DNA of 64,000 nucleotides. It comes from Nemertoderma westbladi. Taxonomy: Eukaryota; Xenacoelomorpha; Nemertodermatida; Nemertodermatidae. This document shows positions 26,138-34,821 of the stretch, one piece after another. Numbering within the stretch: the first letter of the stretch is position 1; each line of letters begins with the position of its first letter. Position numbers and translations under genes: made by a program. The notes below the pieces were generated by a model. It did not search any database and was not told the DNA's origin. It worked only from the letters and a program-made list of their open reading frames with translations. The stretch covers positions 186,001 to 250,000 of the forward strand of contig JAUCBJ010001846.1 of assembly GCA_032718475.1 (NCBI GenBank), read 5' to 3'.

Positions 26138-27097
26138 GTGGGTTGGTTGCTTAGCAACGGATTTATACACGGATGTTTAGGACAACGCCAGCGAGTTCGA
26201 ATATTTTCAAGCCACAGCCGATGGCACAGTCGACTCTGCCATGGGTCATCCTAATAAAGCGGCTTTATCGCCCATTGTGATAGATGGGTTTGATCTTGAC
26301 AAGAACATCCTTAAATATTGTTCACTGCGCTGCGCGCGGGCATGTATTAAGTCATGAAGCTGATGTTGTAACTGCCAGTGTTGGGGTTTTGAAGGTAACA
26401 TGGCCTTTTGCACCCGTCAGGCGATTATTAAACCTGCGCTTGATAAAGGGGCGGCGATAGAATATACAGCGGGCAGACAACAAACACCGAAGAAGCGCCA
26501 AGAATGGATTATGACCCACTTTATGATGGATGATCAAATAGATTCTAGATTTAGAGAGATCGGACGAGACGGCAGAAAAGGTTAAGAAGAAAACTGAGGA
26601 AGCCGCTCAAACCAACACTCAAACGGATGGGTTTTGCGGGCGCCTGCTGTGAGTTAAATAATTCTTAATCAGTTTTTAAGCCTTATTTAAGTATGAGTTA
26701 TTTCTACGTTTGTTTTAGAGGTTATTTTTCATTTTACATTTTAAGGGGTTTTTAAGGTGGGTTTTGGTTTGTATATCCAGAATTAATTACGTTTAGACCA
26801 GAATATACAGCTATATTGCTTTTTATTTTTGCGATATCTTGCGGATTTTTATTCAGCTACAGCAAAAAGATGTTTCTGATGAAAAACCAAGCGACTGCAA
26901 TTCCTAGCCGGCCTCATCGCCCATTGACGGGTTATTTTTTTAAAAAGCGCAGCGACACACCAAAAATGCAGTGTTTGGAATGGGGAGTTTGCTTTCACTA
27001 AATTTAAGCGTTATCAACCAAGTGTTTGATTGACAATTCATGTCCACTAAATACAAGATAATAGCGGAAGAATTAACGATGTTTGGGAAAACAAATT
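26138..27097. other. Degenerate 960-base stretch with gene remnants
   Basis: No intact gene is visible. A plus-strand fragment at about 26181-26321 reads like genuine protein (FEYFQATADGTVDSAMGH and IVIDGFDLDKNILKY), bounded upstream by TAG and followed by a poor tail. A second short open stretch at 26400-26585 is basic and unrecognised. The second thiG-tail repeat lies at 26910-26946. The rest is AT-rich. Overall this looks like eroded DNA inside and at the end of an inserted segment. Confidence 0.5.
26910..26946 (+). repeat. Direct repeat copy 2: diverged thiG 3' end
   Basis: This copy matches 23624-23660 at 35 of 37 positions. Read in the ThiG frame it encodes SSPIDGLFF and stop. The two differences are third-position, synonymous changes (GCT/GCC and CCA/CCC), so this copy evolved as part of a coding thiG gene, perhaps from a related strain. 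Homology ends just upstream (about 26905), with no more thiG sequence. Confidence 0.75.
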
Positions 27098-28140
27098 ATG
27101 AGAATAGAAGCCATTGGACTTAGCCTGCCCACGTGGCAGGTGTCAAACGAAGAGGTGATCGATTACATCAAACACCATTCAAAACCCGTGTTTTCGGGTG
27201 ATTTAGATAAAACCTTGAGAAAAATCTCTATTTTACTTAAAAAAACAGGGGCGAAAAATCGCTACTGGCTGAATCGCTAAAAAGGTGAACGCCCCATTGG
27301 CCATATTATAAAAGCAGCGGAAAGTGCGCTTGCCCAAAGCGTGTTTGAAAAAGGCGATATCGACCTATTAGTCTATGTGGGCATTGGCAAAGGCTTTATT
27401 GAACCGGGTAACAGTTATTTAGTGGCCCAAGCCTTGGGCATGGATAAAGTACGCTGTTTTGACCTCACCGATGCGTGTATGAGCTGGACAGCGACCACAC
27501 AAATTATTGACAGCCTATTTAAAACCAAAGCCTATCAAAATGCCATGATTGTCAATGGGGAATTTATCGTACATGGGGGGCATTGTTTAAAAATTATGCC
27601 TTAACAAATGAGGATCAACTGCCTTACACCTTCCCCAGCTTTACGGTGGGCGAGGCAGCCACCTGCACCCTTTTAAGCCCCACGGATCCGGCTAATTTTG
27701 AATTTAAGTTTTCATCACGCGCCGATTTGGCCGATTTATGCGTCATCCCCACTCAAGAATTTAAAGATTATTGTGAAATAACAGAAAAAACCGCCACCCT
27801 AGGGGCGGATCGGTTTACCTCCTATGGGTTTGATTTGCATAAAACAGCAGAAGTTGAAGCGGTTAAATTATTTAAATTATTATCGCTTGAGCGCGACCGT
27901 GTTGATATTGTATTCACCCATGCCTCCGCTCAATCAGAGTGGCATAAATACGGCCAAAAGGTGGGCATGAATCAAAAAATTTATCATATTTACCCCCAAA
28001 CGGGCAATTTAATCTCCGCTTCCATTCCCGCGGCCATGGCCTTGGCGAAAAATGAGGGGGCATTAAAAAAAGATGATCAGGTGTTATCATGGGTGGGCAG
28101 TGCGGGCATGTCGTTTAGTGCCTGCCTTCATCAGTTTTAG
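27098..28140 (+). pseudogene. 3-oxoacyl-ACP synthase III-like (FabH/KAS III superfamily), stop and frameshift
   Basis: ATG 27098 starts MRIEAIGLSLPTWQVSNEEV, the usual KAS III opening. The frame reaches TAA at 27278-27280 (after NRYWLNR), then continues in the same frame (KGERPIGHI, DLLVYVGIGKGF, FDLTDACMSW with the expected active-site Cys). It next shifts at G6 (27575-27580), where one more G restores frame. The last part (27583-28140) has VFTHASAQ in place of the HQAN motif and GNLISASIPAAMALA with the third catalytic position. All three catalytic regions survive, so decay is recent. Its product could be a fatty-acyl or signal-type condensation. It precedes a sensor kinase by 18 bases. Confidence 0.78.
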
Positions 28141-28158
28141 ATAACCTTAGGAGGAGGG

Positions 28159-28536
28159 GTGATTTGGTCATGGTTTAAAAGGGTTGTATCTTATGATGCT
28201 AAGGTTTCGCGCTTCAATATTATTACACTTGGTATTGTTGGGTTTTTCGGCCACCCTTTGTATTGGACGATTTGGACATATCTATTCCCCCAACCGTACG
28301 ATAGCGCCGCCTTACGCTTTTTGGGAGCATTGGTGTGCTTCTTTTTTATCATCAAAGATGACTGGCCCAAGCCCTTAAAGCCCTATTTTCCGTGGTATTG
28401 GTTTTGGGGTGTTTCGTATGTTTTGCCCTTTATTTTCACCGTTCATTTAGTGATGAATGACTTTTCCACCATTTGGCTCATGTGTCAGGTGGTTATGATT
28501 TTTATAGTCGCAATTTTCACGTCTAATTTTTTTTAA
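28159..28536 (+). CDS. CqsS-like sensor kinase, N-terminal membrane half (split gene)
   Basis: Translation probably starts at GTG 28159 after AGGAGG (28149-28154). The 125 residues include helices with LGIVGFFGHPLYWTIWTYLFPQPYDS, a pattern I associate with the multi-helix sensor domain of CqsS/LqsS-type quorum-sensing kinases. The frame ends at TAA (28534-28536) after a T8 run (28527-28534). Adding one T would join it smoothly to the kinase half, through a phenylalanine-leucine-methionine junction. It is therefore either a broken gene or one that needs slippage. The upstream neighbour is a KAS III-like gene, an arrangement that suggests a signal-synthesis and sensing pair. Confidence 0.65.
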   Translation: MIWSWFKRVVSYDAKVSRFNIITLGIVGFFGHPLYWTIWTYLFPQPYDSAALRFLGALVCFFFIIKDDWPKPLKPYFPWYWFWGVSYVLPFIFTVHLVMNDFSTIWLMCQVVMIFIVAIFTSNFF

Positions 28537-29405
28537 TGCTGGTCAGCATAACTTTAGGTGTTATAGGGGCAGCTCTATATTGTGCGTTGCTCTACCCTGA
28601 GAAAGTATTTTTCAGTGTGGAATATATTCAATACATCCCAATATTTATTTTTGGAATATTTTTTGGTTATTTGTTTAGTCATAATAATGCCAGAGGATTC
28701 TTTTTTGAGGCCAAAACCCACCTCCTAAAAGCCTTGGCCGGCTCCATTGCGCATGACACCAAAGCCCCCATTGCCAACATTAGCCTAGCACAGGCTTTGA
28801 TTGATGATCATTTAAAAAAAGATAATTATCACAATCCAACCGTTTTAAAAATGATTGAAGCGATTAAATATTCCGCCAACAATGCGCTGACAGTGATCAA
28901 TGTGTTGCTTGAAAACATTCGCACCCAAAAGATTAATACCAGCAGTTTTAAACCCATCAACATCAACCAAGCCATTGACAATACCCTAACCCTGTACCCT
29001 TTTTGGGATAAACAGCGCGAACAAATAAGCGTTGAGATTGAGCAGGATTTTGACTTTTTAGGCTCAGCGGTATTGTTTCAGTACGTGTTATTTAACTTGC
29101 TGAAAAATGCCTTGTATCATCAGGGTGATTCAATCACCATAACGGCTGTAAGCAACAAAACGGATAACGTACTCTTTTTTAAAGACACAGGTGGTGGCAT
29201 TGACCCTGATAAAATAGGGCGCATATTTGATGATTTTATGACCACCAGCAAAACCGAGGGCACAGGCTTGGGGCTACCCTTTTGCAAACGGGTCATGCAT
29301 GCTTTTGGTGGGGATATTACATGCCACTCTACAAAAAGTGAGTATGCTGAATTTAGACTTTCTTTTCCCAAAAAACCTACAACTGAGCCACATATCAGGG
29401 AATGA
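28536..29405 (+). CDS. Sensor histidine kinase, C-terminal half (split gene)
   Basis: The 289-residue frame starts at an ATG that overlaps the TAA of the upstream half (TAATG). It opens with two more membrane helices, then the kinase core: H-box IAHDTKAPIANI (His73), N-box FNLLKNALYHQG, G1 FKDTGGGIDPDKIGRIFDDF and G2 TEGTGLGLPFC. All ATP-binding boxes are intact. With the preceding half it forms one kinase of about 415 residues with a multi-pass sensor. It could still be translated by coupling at the overlapping start/stop, giving two chains. No response-regulator gene is adjacent. Confidence 0.75.
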   Translation: MLVSITLGVIGAALYCALLYPEKVFFSVEYIQYIPIFIFGIFFGYLFSHNNARGFFFEAKTHLLKALAGSIAHDTKAPIANISLAQALIDDHLKKDNYHNPTVLKMIEAIKYSANNALTVINVLLENIRTQKINTSSFKPININQAIDNTLTLYPFWDKQREQISVEIEQDFDFLGSAVLFQYVLFNLLKNALYHQGDSITITAVSNKTDNVLFFKDTGGGIDPDKIGRIFDDFMTTSKTEGTGLGLPFCKRVMHAFGGDITCHSTKSEYAEFRLSFPKKPTTEPHIRE

Positions 29406-29558
29406 GGCCATGGTCGGTTGAAAAACAATTATTGAATTTTATCGCTTAAGTGGCACAGATAGGGGCATGAAAATAACCCTTTTGGTTTGAAATTTTGGTG
29501 ATATTTTAACCGTTTTCATTTTACACTGAGGCTTTTAAATAAAGCGACTGACCAATCA

Positions 29559-30221
29559 ATGCAGCATATTGAAAGTTTTGCGCGCCGGTCAGGGCGTATG
29601 ACAAGCGGCCAAAAACACGCCCTTTTACATTACCGCGTTCAAATGCATTTGTGTTCAACTAATTTAGTTGGCGTACTTGATTGGCTAACCCACCCGAATG
29701 TGGTGTTAGAAATTGGGTTTGGTAATGGGGAGAGTTTGCTTGAAATGGCCAAACAATCCTCAAATGATCGCTTTTTAGGGGTGGAAGTGCACTTGCCTGG
29801 CGCTGGGCATTTGATGAATGAAGCGCATCAAATAGGGCTTGGGAATTTAAAAATTATGACCGAGGACGTGTATTTGTTGTTTTTTTCAGGGTTATTGGGT
29901 AGCGCCCAATTTAAACGGATTCAAATATATTTTCCTGACCCATGGCACAAAAAACGCCATGCCAAAAGGCGGCTGCTACAACCTTCGTTTATTTCAAAGC
30001 TGGACATTTCGCTTCAAAAAGGTGGGGTGTTTCATTTTGCAACCGATTATCAGCCCTATTTTTTAGACGTTGAACGAGATATGAAACGGTTTAACTACAC
30101 ACAACATCACACAAGTTCTGATGGGGTAGATTATGTGCGCCCCACCACCAAATTTGAACGCCGTGGGATTGACTTGGGTCACAACATTTATGAGGCGGTG
30201 TTTAGAAAACCAATGGTTTGA
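29559..30221 (+). CDS. trmB: tRNA (guanine-N7-)-methyltransferase
   Basis: TrmB methylates G46 of tRNA variable loops with SAM. The 220-residue protein starts MQHIESFARRSGRMTSGQ, a typical TrmB opening. It contains the SAM motif VVLEIGFGNGESLLEMA, the acidic LGVEVHLPG, and the signature IQIYFPDPWHKKRHAKRR. The ending TKFERRGIDLGHNIYEAVF is also conserved. Length is normal. It precedes an SRPBCC-domain gene after 80 bases. Confidence 0.95.
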   Translation: MQHIESFARRSGRMTSGQKHALLHYRVQMHLCSTNLVGVLDWLTHPNVVLEIGFGNGESLLEMAKQSSNDRFLGVEVHLPGAGHLMNEAHQIGLGNLKIMTEDVYLLFFSGLLGSAQFKRIQIYFPDPWHKKRHAKRRLLQPSFISKLDISLQKGGVFHFATDYQPYFLDVERDMKRFNYTQHHTSSDGVDYVRPTTKFERRGIDLGHNIYEAVFRKPMV

Positions 30222-30301
30222 TCAAAGCGCATGCATTTGAGCTTGTATTAGTGGACTTGTTTTGTTAAATAGTAGTTAAGTGTATTTTTAGGAGTTGCTT
30301 A

Positions 30302-31288
30302 ATGGGTATTAGAATATTGATTGTTGTTTTAATTGCATTGTTGGTGTATTTGTGGCTGCGCTATCGAGCACGTATGCGTGTTAGCCAGTCAATTGTCATA
30401 AATGCTCCCATTGATCAAGTGTTTCAAAACGTTTTAGATTTAAAAAAATGGCCCATTTGGTCGCCATGGTTGGTGGCTGAAAAAAATGCCTTACACAGTG
30501 TATCTGCTGAGGGTAAAAAATTTTGTTGGTCAGGTCTTGCCATTGGCAAGGGGGAGATGAGCATTGTAAAGGAGGTGTCGAACCAATCCATCGACCAAGC
30601 TTTGTTATTTTTAAAACCCTTTCGTTCACGTGCCAAGGTGCGTTGGTTATTTGAAGCACAAGAAGATGGCGTGCGTGTGCAGTGGAACATGGCCTCCAGA
30701 ATGCCCTTTTTTTTGTTTTGGCTAGCCCCTGTGATGAGCGCCTATGTCCAAAATGATTATGATCGAGGGTTACGCCGCCTGAAACAATTTATTGAGACAG
30801 GCAGCATTGATCACCAAGTTGAGGTAACCGGTGTGGTGGATTTTTCAGCCACCTCTTTTATTGCCAAACGCAGCGCAACCAAAAAGGCGCAGCTTTCAAC
30901 TAAGATGAAAAAGGATTTTCAAGCCTTGATGAGTTATTTAAAAACCCATCAACTTGAAGCTAAAACAGGGTTAAGTATTTATGAAAAATTTGATTACCTA
31001 TCAGGTGATGTGGTGTATTTAGCAGGGCTTTTGGGTGATTTTAGTACTGTTGAGAATGATCAGTTTAGCGTTCATAGTATGCCTTCAATGAAAGCCTTTA
31101 AAGTGATTTATCGAGGGGAATATACTAATTTAGACAACGGCTGGGCAGCGCTTATGGTCAATGTTCAGGCACGAAAATTTAAGCCCATGAAAGGCTGCTT
31201 TCCATTTGAACGTTATGTCGTTGGCCCCAACACAGAGCCTGACCCCAAAAAATGGGTGACCGAGATTTATTTCCCCGTGCATGTGTAA
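30302..31288 (+). CDS. SRPBCC lipid-binding-like protein with GyrI-like C-terminal domain
   Basis: The 328-residue protein begins with a membrane anchor (about 3-20). It continues with an SRPBCC/polyketide-cyclase-like domain: QSIVINAPIDQVFQNVLDLKKWPIWSPW is the diagnostic first strand and helix. The second half (about residues 210-328) resembles a GyrI-like/AraC-effector-binding small-molecule domain (IYEKFDYLSGDVVYLAGL, FERYVVGPN..DPKKWVTEIYFPV). Binding of a hydrophobic ligand is inferred; no enzyme activity is known. The glycosyltransferase gene follows after seven bases, so they are probably cotranscribed. Confidence 0.8.
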   Translation: MGIRILIVVLIALLVYLWLRYRARMRVSQSIVINAPIDQVFQNVLDLKKWPIWSPWLVAEKNALHSVSAEGKKFCWSGLAIGKGEMSIVKEVSNQSIDQALLFLKPFRSRAKVRWLFEAQEDGVRVQWNMASRMPFFLFWLAPVMSAYVQNDYDRGLRRLKQFIETGSIDHQVEVTGVVDFSATSFIAKRSATKKAQLSTKMKKDFQALMSYLKTHQLEAKTGLSIYEKFDYLSGDVVYLAGLLGDFSTVENDQFSVHSMPSMKAFKVIYRGEYTNLDNGWAALMVNVQARKFKPMKGCFPFERYVVGPNTEPDPKKWVTEIYFPVHV

Positions 31289-31295
31289 TGTTTAA

Positions 31296-32399
31296 GTGGC
31301 ACAGCGCTTTGTTCATATCATTAGCGGCTTATCAGTCGGGGGGGCGGAACATCAACTGCTTCGCTTAATTGAATTCCAAAAGGATCAAGCATCATCTCAT
31401 GTGGTTGTAGCCCTTAAAGGGTGCGCTTTGGCACCTGCTTTTGAGGCCACCGGGTGTGAGGTAATTTTGTTAAAACTCAATCGATTTTGGCAAAGTGGCA
31501 AGGCTTTTAAGCGGTTGTGCCAATTATGCCAACAAACACCTGTTAAACGAATAGATTGTTGGCTGTACCACAGCCATGTATTGGGCAGTTTGTTGCGTTT
31601 TATCTTTAGGTTAAAAGCCCCCTTGGTATTTCATGTTAGAAGCGGTTTGCATGGGGGGTCTGGGATGAAGCGTTTAACCAGGGGCGTGCTTTATTTAAGT
31701 CGGGGGCTGTCTTATCGAGCCAATCGGGTGGTGTTTAATTCTGATGAGGTTTTTGTACAACACCAACAATTGGGTTTTTGTATGAAAAAGGCGTGTGTGA
31801 TGCACAATGGCTTTAATGTTGAAGCCCCAGTTAAAAACTTAACGTTGTATGAGAATTTTCGAAAACAAAAGGTTCCTCAAAATACCTTTTTAGTCGGGAT
31901 GTTGTGTCGTTTTCATCCCGTTAAGGGATTGGATGTTTTGATCAAAGCATTATCAATTGTTTTTCAACAAAACGACACCGTATGTGGCGTGATCGCAGGG
32001 CCAAGGGTAGCTGAAAACCGCCAGCACATTTTAGCGCCGCTAGAGGCTGTTTTTCATCACCGTATTTTACTACTACCCCCAATGGACTCAGCGCAGTTTC
32101 TACCCGTGCTGGATGTGGGTTGTGTGCCTTCTTACAGTGAAGCGTTTTCCAATGTGTTAGTGGAGATGATGTTATCTGAACTATTTGTGCTTTCAACTAA
32201 TGTGGGGGCAGCAGGGCAATTGTTAGGGCCTGATCATTTATTAGAGGTAGGCGATCACCAAGCGCTGGCTAAAAAAATTGAGCAGGCTGCTAACTTAGAT
32301 GAAAAACAGCGTTTAAAGGTGGGGGCGGCTATGCGAAAGCGGGTGTTTGAGCAGTTTAGCATGCAAGCGATGAATGAGCGCTACCAAGTTTTGGTTTAG
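31296..32399 (+). CDS. Glycosyltransferase family 4 protein
   Basis: The 367-residue protein starts at GTG 31296 (MAQRFVHIISGLSVGGAEHQL), with the GxGGAE-like N-terminal GT-B motif. The C-terminal domain shows LVGMLCRFHPVKGLDVLIKAL and the nucleotide-sugar-binding E-x7-E (EAFSNVLVEMM). These are GT4 features. It probably adds a sugar to a lipid-linked glycan or LPS core. Its last four bases overlap the end of the convergent trpG/pabA gene. It is close to but not within a larger polysaccharide cluster; the nearest relevant genes are the Wzy-like pair at 14.8-19.1 kb. Confidence 0.85.
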   Translation: MAQRFVHIISGLSVGGAEHQLLRLIEFQKDQASSHVVVALKGCALAPAFEATGCEVILLKLNRFWQSGKAFKRLCQLCQQTPVKRIDCWLYHSHVLGSLLRFIFRLKAPLVFHVRSGLHGGSGMKRLTRGVLYLSRGLSYRANRVVFNSDEVFVQHQQLGFCMKKACVMHNGFNVEAPVKNLTLYENFRKQKVPQNTFLVGMLCRFHPVKGLDVLIKALSIVFQQNDTVCGVIAGPRVAENRQHILAPLEAVFHHRILLLPPMDSAQFLPVLDVGCVPSYSEAFSNVLVEMMLSELFVLSTNVGAAGQLLGPDHLLEVGDHQALAKKIEQAANLDEKQRLKVGAAMRKRVFEQFSMQAMNERYQVLV

Positions 32400-32971
32400 G
32401 GAGCGTTTAGGAAATTCTCAAGCAATTGGTGGCCGCATTCGGTCAGTATTGATTCTGGGTGAAACTGCACTCCAAATATGGGCAAGGTTTTGTGCTGTGT
32501 GGCCATCACAGGCCCGGTTTGTTTGTCATTTGTGTAGGCGGTGGGGATAAGAAAATCGGAGAGTTGGGTTTTTTCGCTCGACCATGAATGGTAGCGGGCG
32601 GCCAAAAAGGGGGTGGGCATGTTTTTAAATAATGAGCTGTCATCGTGATAAATGGGCGAGACTTTGCCATGCATGATAGGCAATTTAATGGATAATTGCC
32701 CGCCAAACGCTTTAATGATGGATTGATGACCCAAACACACCCCCAATATAGGTGCATATTCACCTAAATATTTTGCCACCTCAATACAAACCCCAGCCGC
32801 TTCAGGTACCAAAGGGCCTGGGGAGAGAACAATATAGTGGGGTCGTAAGGTTTTAATTTGGGTAAGGGTTATTTCATCGTTTCTTTTAACCAATACATTT
32901 TGACCTAAGGTTTTAAAGTACTGTGCTAGGTTGTAAACAAAAGAATCGTAGTTATCAATTAACAAAAGCAC
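32396..32971 (-). CDS. Anthranilate/aminodeoxychorismate synthase component II (glutamine amidotransferase)
   Basis: The 191-residue class I amidotransferase opens MLLLIDNYDSFVYNLAQYF. It has LSPGPLVPEAAG, the nucleophile elbow LGVCLGHQSI, and FGVQFHPESI with His and Glu of the triad. It supplies ammonia to TrpE (tryptophan) or PabB (folate), or serves both. No trp or pab partner lies next to it, so I give no symbol. It follows rpe by 15 bases on the same strand. A pairing of rpe with trpG/trpE genes is common in gammaproteobacteria. Confidence 0.92.
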   Translation of the reverse strand: MLLLIDNYDSFVYNLAQYFKTLGQNVLVKRNDEITLTQIKTLRPHYIVLSPGPLVPEAAGVCIEVAKYLGEYAPILGVCLGHQSIIKAFGGQLSIKLPIMHGKVSPIYHDDSSLFKNMPTPFLAARYHSWSSEKTQLSDFLIPTAYTNDKQTGPVMATQHKTLPIFGVQFHPESILTECGHQLLENFLNAP

Positions 32972-32986
32972 GGTTGATCAGGTGTG

Positions 32987-33670
32987 TTAGGGGGTGTTGA
33001 GCAAACTTCGCATCTGCTTAATGGCTTTGGCGTAATCGGGTGTGCCAAAAATGCCTGAACCGCTAATAAAGGTATCAGCCCCTGCTTTGGCCACACTTGC
33101 AATGGTTTTAGCATTAATGCCCCCATCAACACCTAAACGAATGGGGTAGGGTTTGATCAGTTGTTTGGCCGCTTGAAGGGTTTGAAGGGTTTGGGGGATG
33201 AACTTTTGGCCGCCAAACCCAGGGTTTACGCTCATGATTAGCACATAATCGAGTAGGGGTAGTACGGGTTTGATCAGCTCAAGGCTTACCCCAGGGCTTA
33301 GCACAAGGCCTGCCTGAATGCCTAGTGATTTAATAAGGGTAAGGGATCGGTGGGTGTGGGGGTTAATTTCAGGGTGAAAGCAAATTAAACTTGCCCCTGC
33401 TTTGGCAAATGATTGGATGAGTGTATCGATGTGATAGGTCATTAAATGGACTTCATAAAAGGCGTTGGGGCAGTGGTTGGCAAGGCTTTGGAACACCACA
33501 GGGCCTAGTGTTAGGTTGGGGACGTAGTGTTGATCCATTACATCGACATGAATGCGATCTACCCCTGCGCTTAGTACGTTTGTAACTTCATTGCCTAGTT
33601 GGGCAAAGTTGGCGGCAAGTAGGGAGGCGGATATTTGATAAGGGGTTTTGTTAGGGGTGTTTATTTTCAT
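32987..33670 (-). CDS. rpe: Ribulose-phosphate 3-epimerase
   Basis: Rpe interconverts ribulose 5-phosphate and xylulose 5-phosphate in the pentose phosphate pathway. The 227-residue TIM barrel shows ISASLLAANFAQLG, DRIHVDVMDQHYVPNLTLGP with the metal ligands His and Asp, YEVHLMTYHID, LIMSVNPGFGGQKFIP, and GVDGGINAKTI near the end. Length is slightly above average because of a short N-terminal extension. It overlaps the restored 3' end of the upstream FRG-type gene by about 20 bases and precedes trpG/pabA. Confidence 0.95.
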   Translation of the reverse strand: MKINTPNKTPYQISASLLAANFAQLGNEVTNVLSAGVDRIHVDVMDQHYVPNLTLGPVVFQSLANHCPNAFYEVHLMTYHIDTLIQSFAKAGASLICFHPEINPHTHRSLTLIKSLGIQAGLVLSPGVSLELIKPVLPLLDYVLIMSVNPGFGGQKFIPQTLQTLQAAKQLIKPYPIRLGVDGGINAKTIASVAKAGADTFISGSGIFGTPDYAKAIKQMRSLLNTP

Positions 33671-34777
33671 GGTTTAGGGGTGATTTTTTGATGTCATTTT
33701 CCAACTTATTGAACACTGTAATCAGATAGTGAAGGTCTGTAATAGTGTTTTGATTATAGGTGCCTTCTGGCTGGATTTTGTTGATCCATTCTTGACAATA
33801 TTTTCGACCTGCTTGGATTGATTGGCCACATCAATATGTGCTTTGCGTTCGTTTTCATATACAGTTTCGCAGACATTGATGTGTAGTTGTGCGAACCTGA
33901 AATGAAGTATACCAAAACCGATTTGAATTCGGACTCATCTTTTGGGCTGTTTAAATACAATTGAAAGGCTTTTTCGTAAGCATACTGGGCTTGGACATAT
34001 TCCTGAAGTCTTTGGTAGTCAATCCCCTTTTTGATGCAGTATTCAGCATCTTTTTCAACAATACGGTGGGCGGTGTTGTTGCAAGTGGAAAAGCCGTCGA
34101 TATCTTGAAACAGGGTGCGCTCATGAATGTTAAATAATTGTTGTAATTCTTGTTTAATTTGGGGTTTATGGCCTGCCTTAATGTTTAGTGTTTTAAAAGG
34201 TTTAAGGGGTTGGTTGGTTAAAATAAACACCCCTTTTTGGGCAAATAAACGTTGGGTGCTTTTAAAGGTGGGTTGAATATACGTAGGATTTTTTGCCGCA
34301 CTTTCTAATATGTTACCTGCAGTTACCTATGATTTCTTGAAGTGCCTTCATAGGGGTAGTATCCATCATCAATAGCTTTCCGTCACGTTCTTGGTCGCCT
34401 TGGCAGGCAAAATAAAGCGCCACTAAACAATCGGTTGAAAAATCAATCAGCCCTGTGGCCGTACCATCATGTTGAAGTTCGACCAGTATTTCAATATCTT
34501 TTAAGTTTTGATCACTTTGGTAGTGGTGGTCTTTTACCTCATTTAATAAATCGAGGTGGTAGTCGATAAATGCTTCCTTGCTGGGGGTTTGTTTTTCTTG
34601 GTCTTCCCTTCCTAGGTTAAAACGCCGATAATAGGTACTTTCAAGTGTCCACACAGCATTAAATTGCCCGCGATAAATCCATGCGCTACCTAAAGCCAAA
34701 GGGTTTTGTGAGTCGTTATTAGTCGCTTCAGATAATTGGGCTAGGTAGTTTGCAACCATACTCATATTATTTTTCAT
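33651..34777 (-). pseudogene. FRG-domain protein, broken by a 10-base insertion and further frameshifts
   Basis: ATG 34777 opens an FRG domain (WIYRGQFNAVWTLESTYYRR, LQHDGTATGLIDFSTDCLVALYFAC), which is the usual RGQ...P/WxL and HxG.P(T)xLLD(F)S...A pattern. The frame dies at TAA after IIGNCR. Removing ten bases at the direct repeat GTTACCT-GCA-GTTACCT (34312-34328) restores a smooth reading (IIGNILESAAKNPTYIQP) into the next frame (34230 to 33754). Two more frame changes near 33905 and 33815 would reach a natural end (EWINKIQPEGTYN...) at 33651, overlapping rpe. The FRG domain is found in toxin-antitoxin or defence-like contexts; its biochemical role is unclear. It is not functional here as read. 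Confidence 0.72.
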
Positions 34778-34821
34778 GTCTTGATAGGTGTTTTTTCAGC
34801 AGCTAAAGACATTATAAAACA

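Noticed and set aside
26190-26210. GTTCGAATA as a possible tRNA T-loop
   Set aside because: No acceptor stem, anticodon arm or CCA context pairs around it.
26816-27001. 61-codon plus-strand open frame
   Set aside because: It is low-complexity and spans the thiG-tail repeat in another frame, without a ribosome-binding site.
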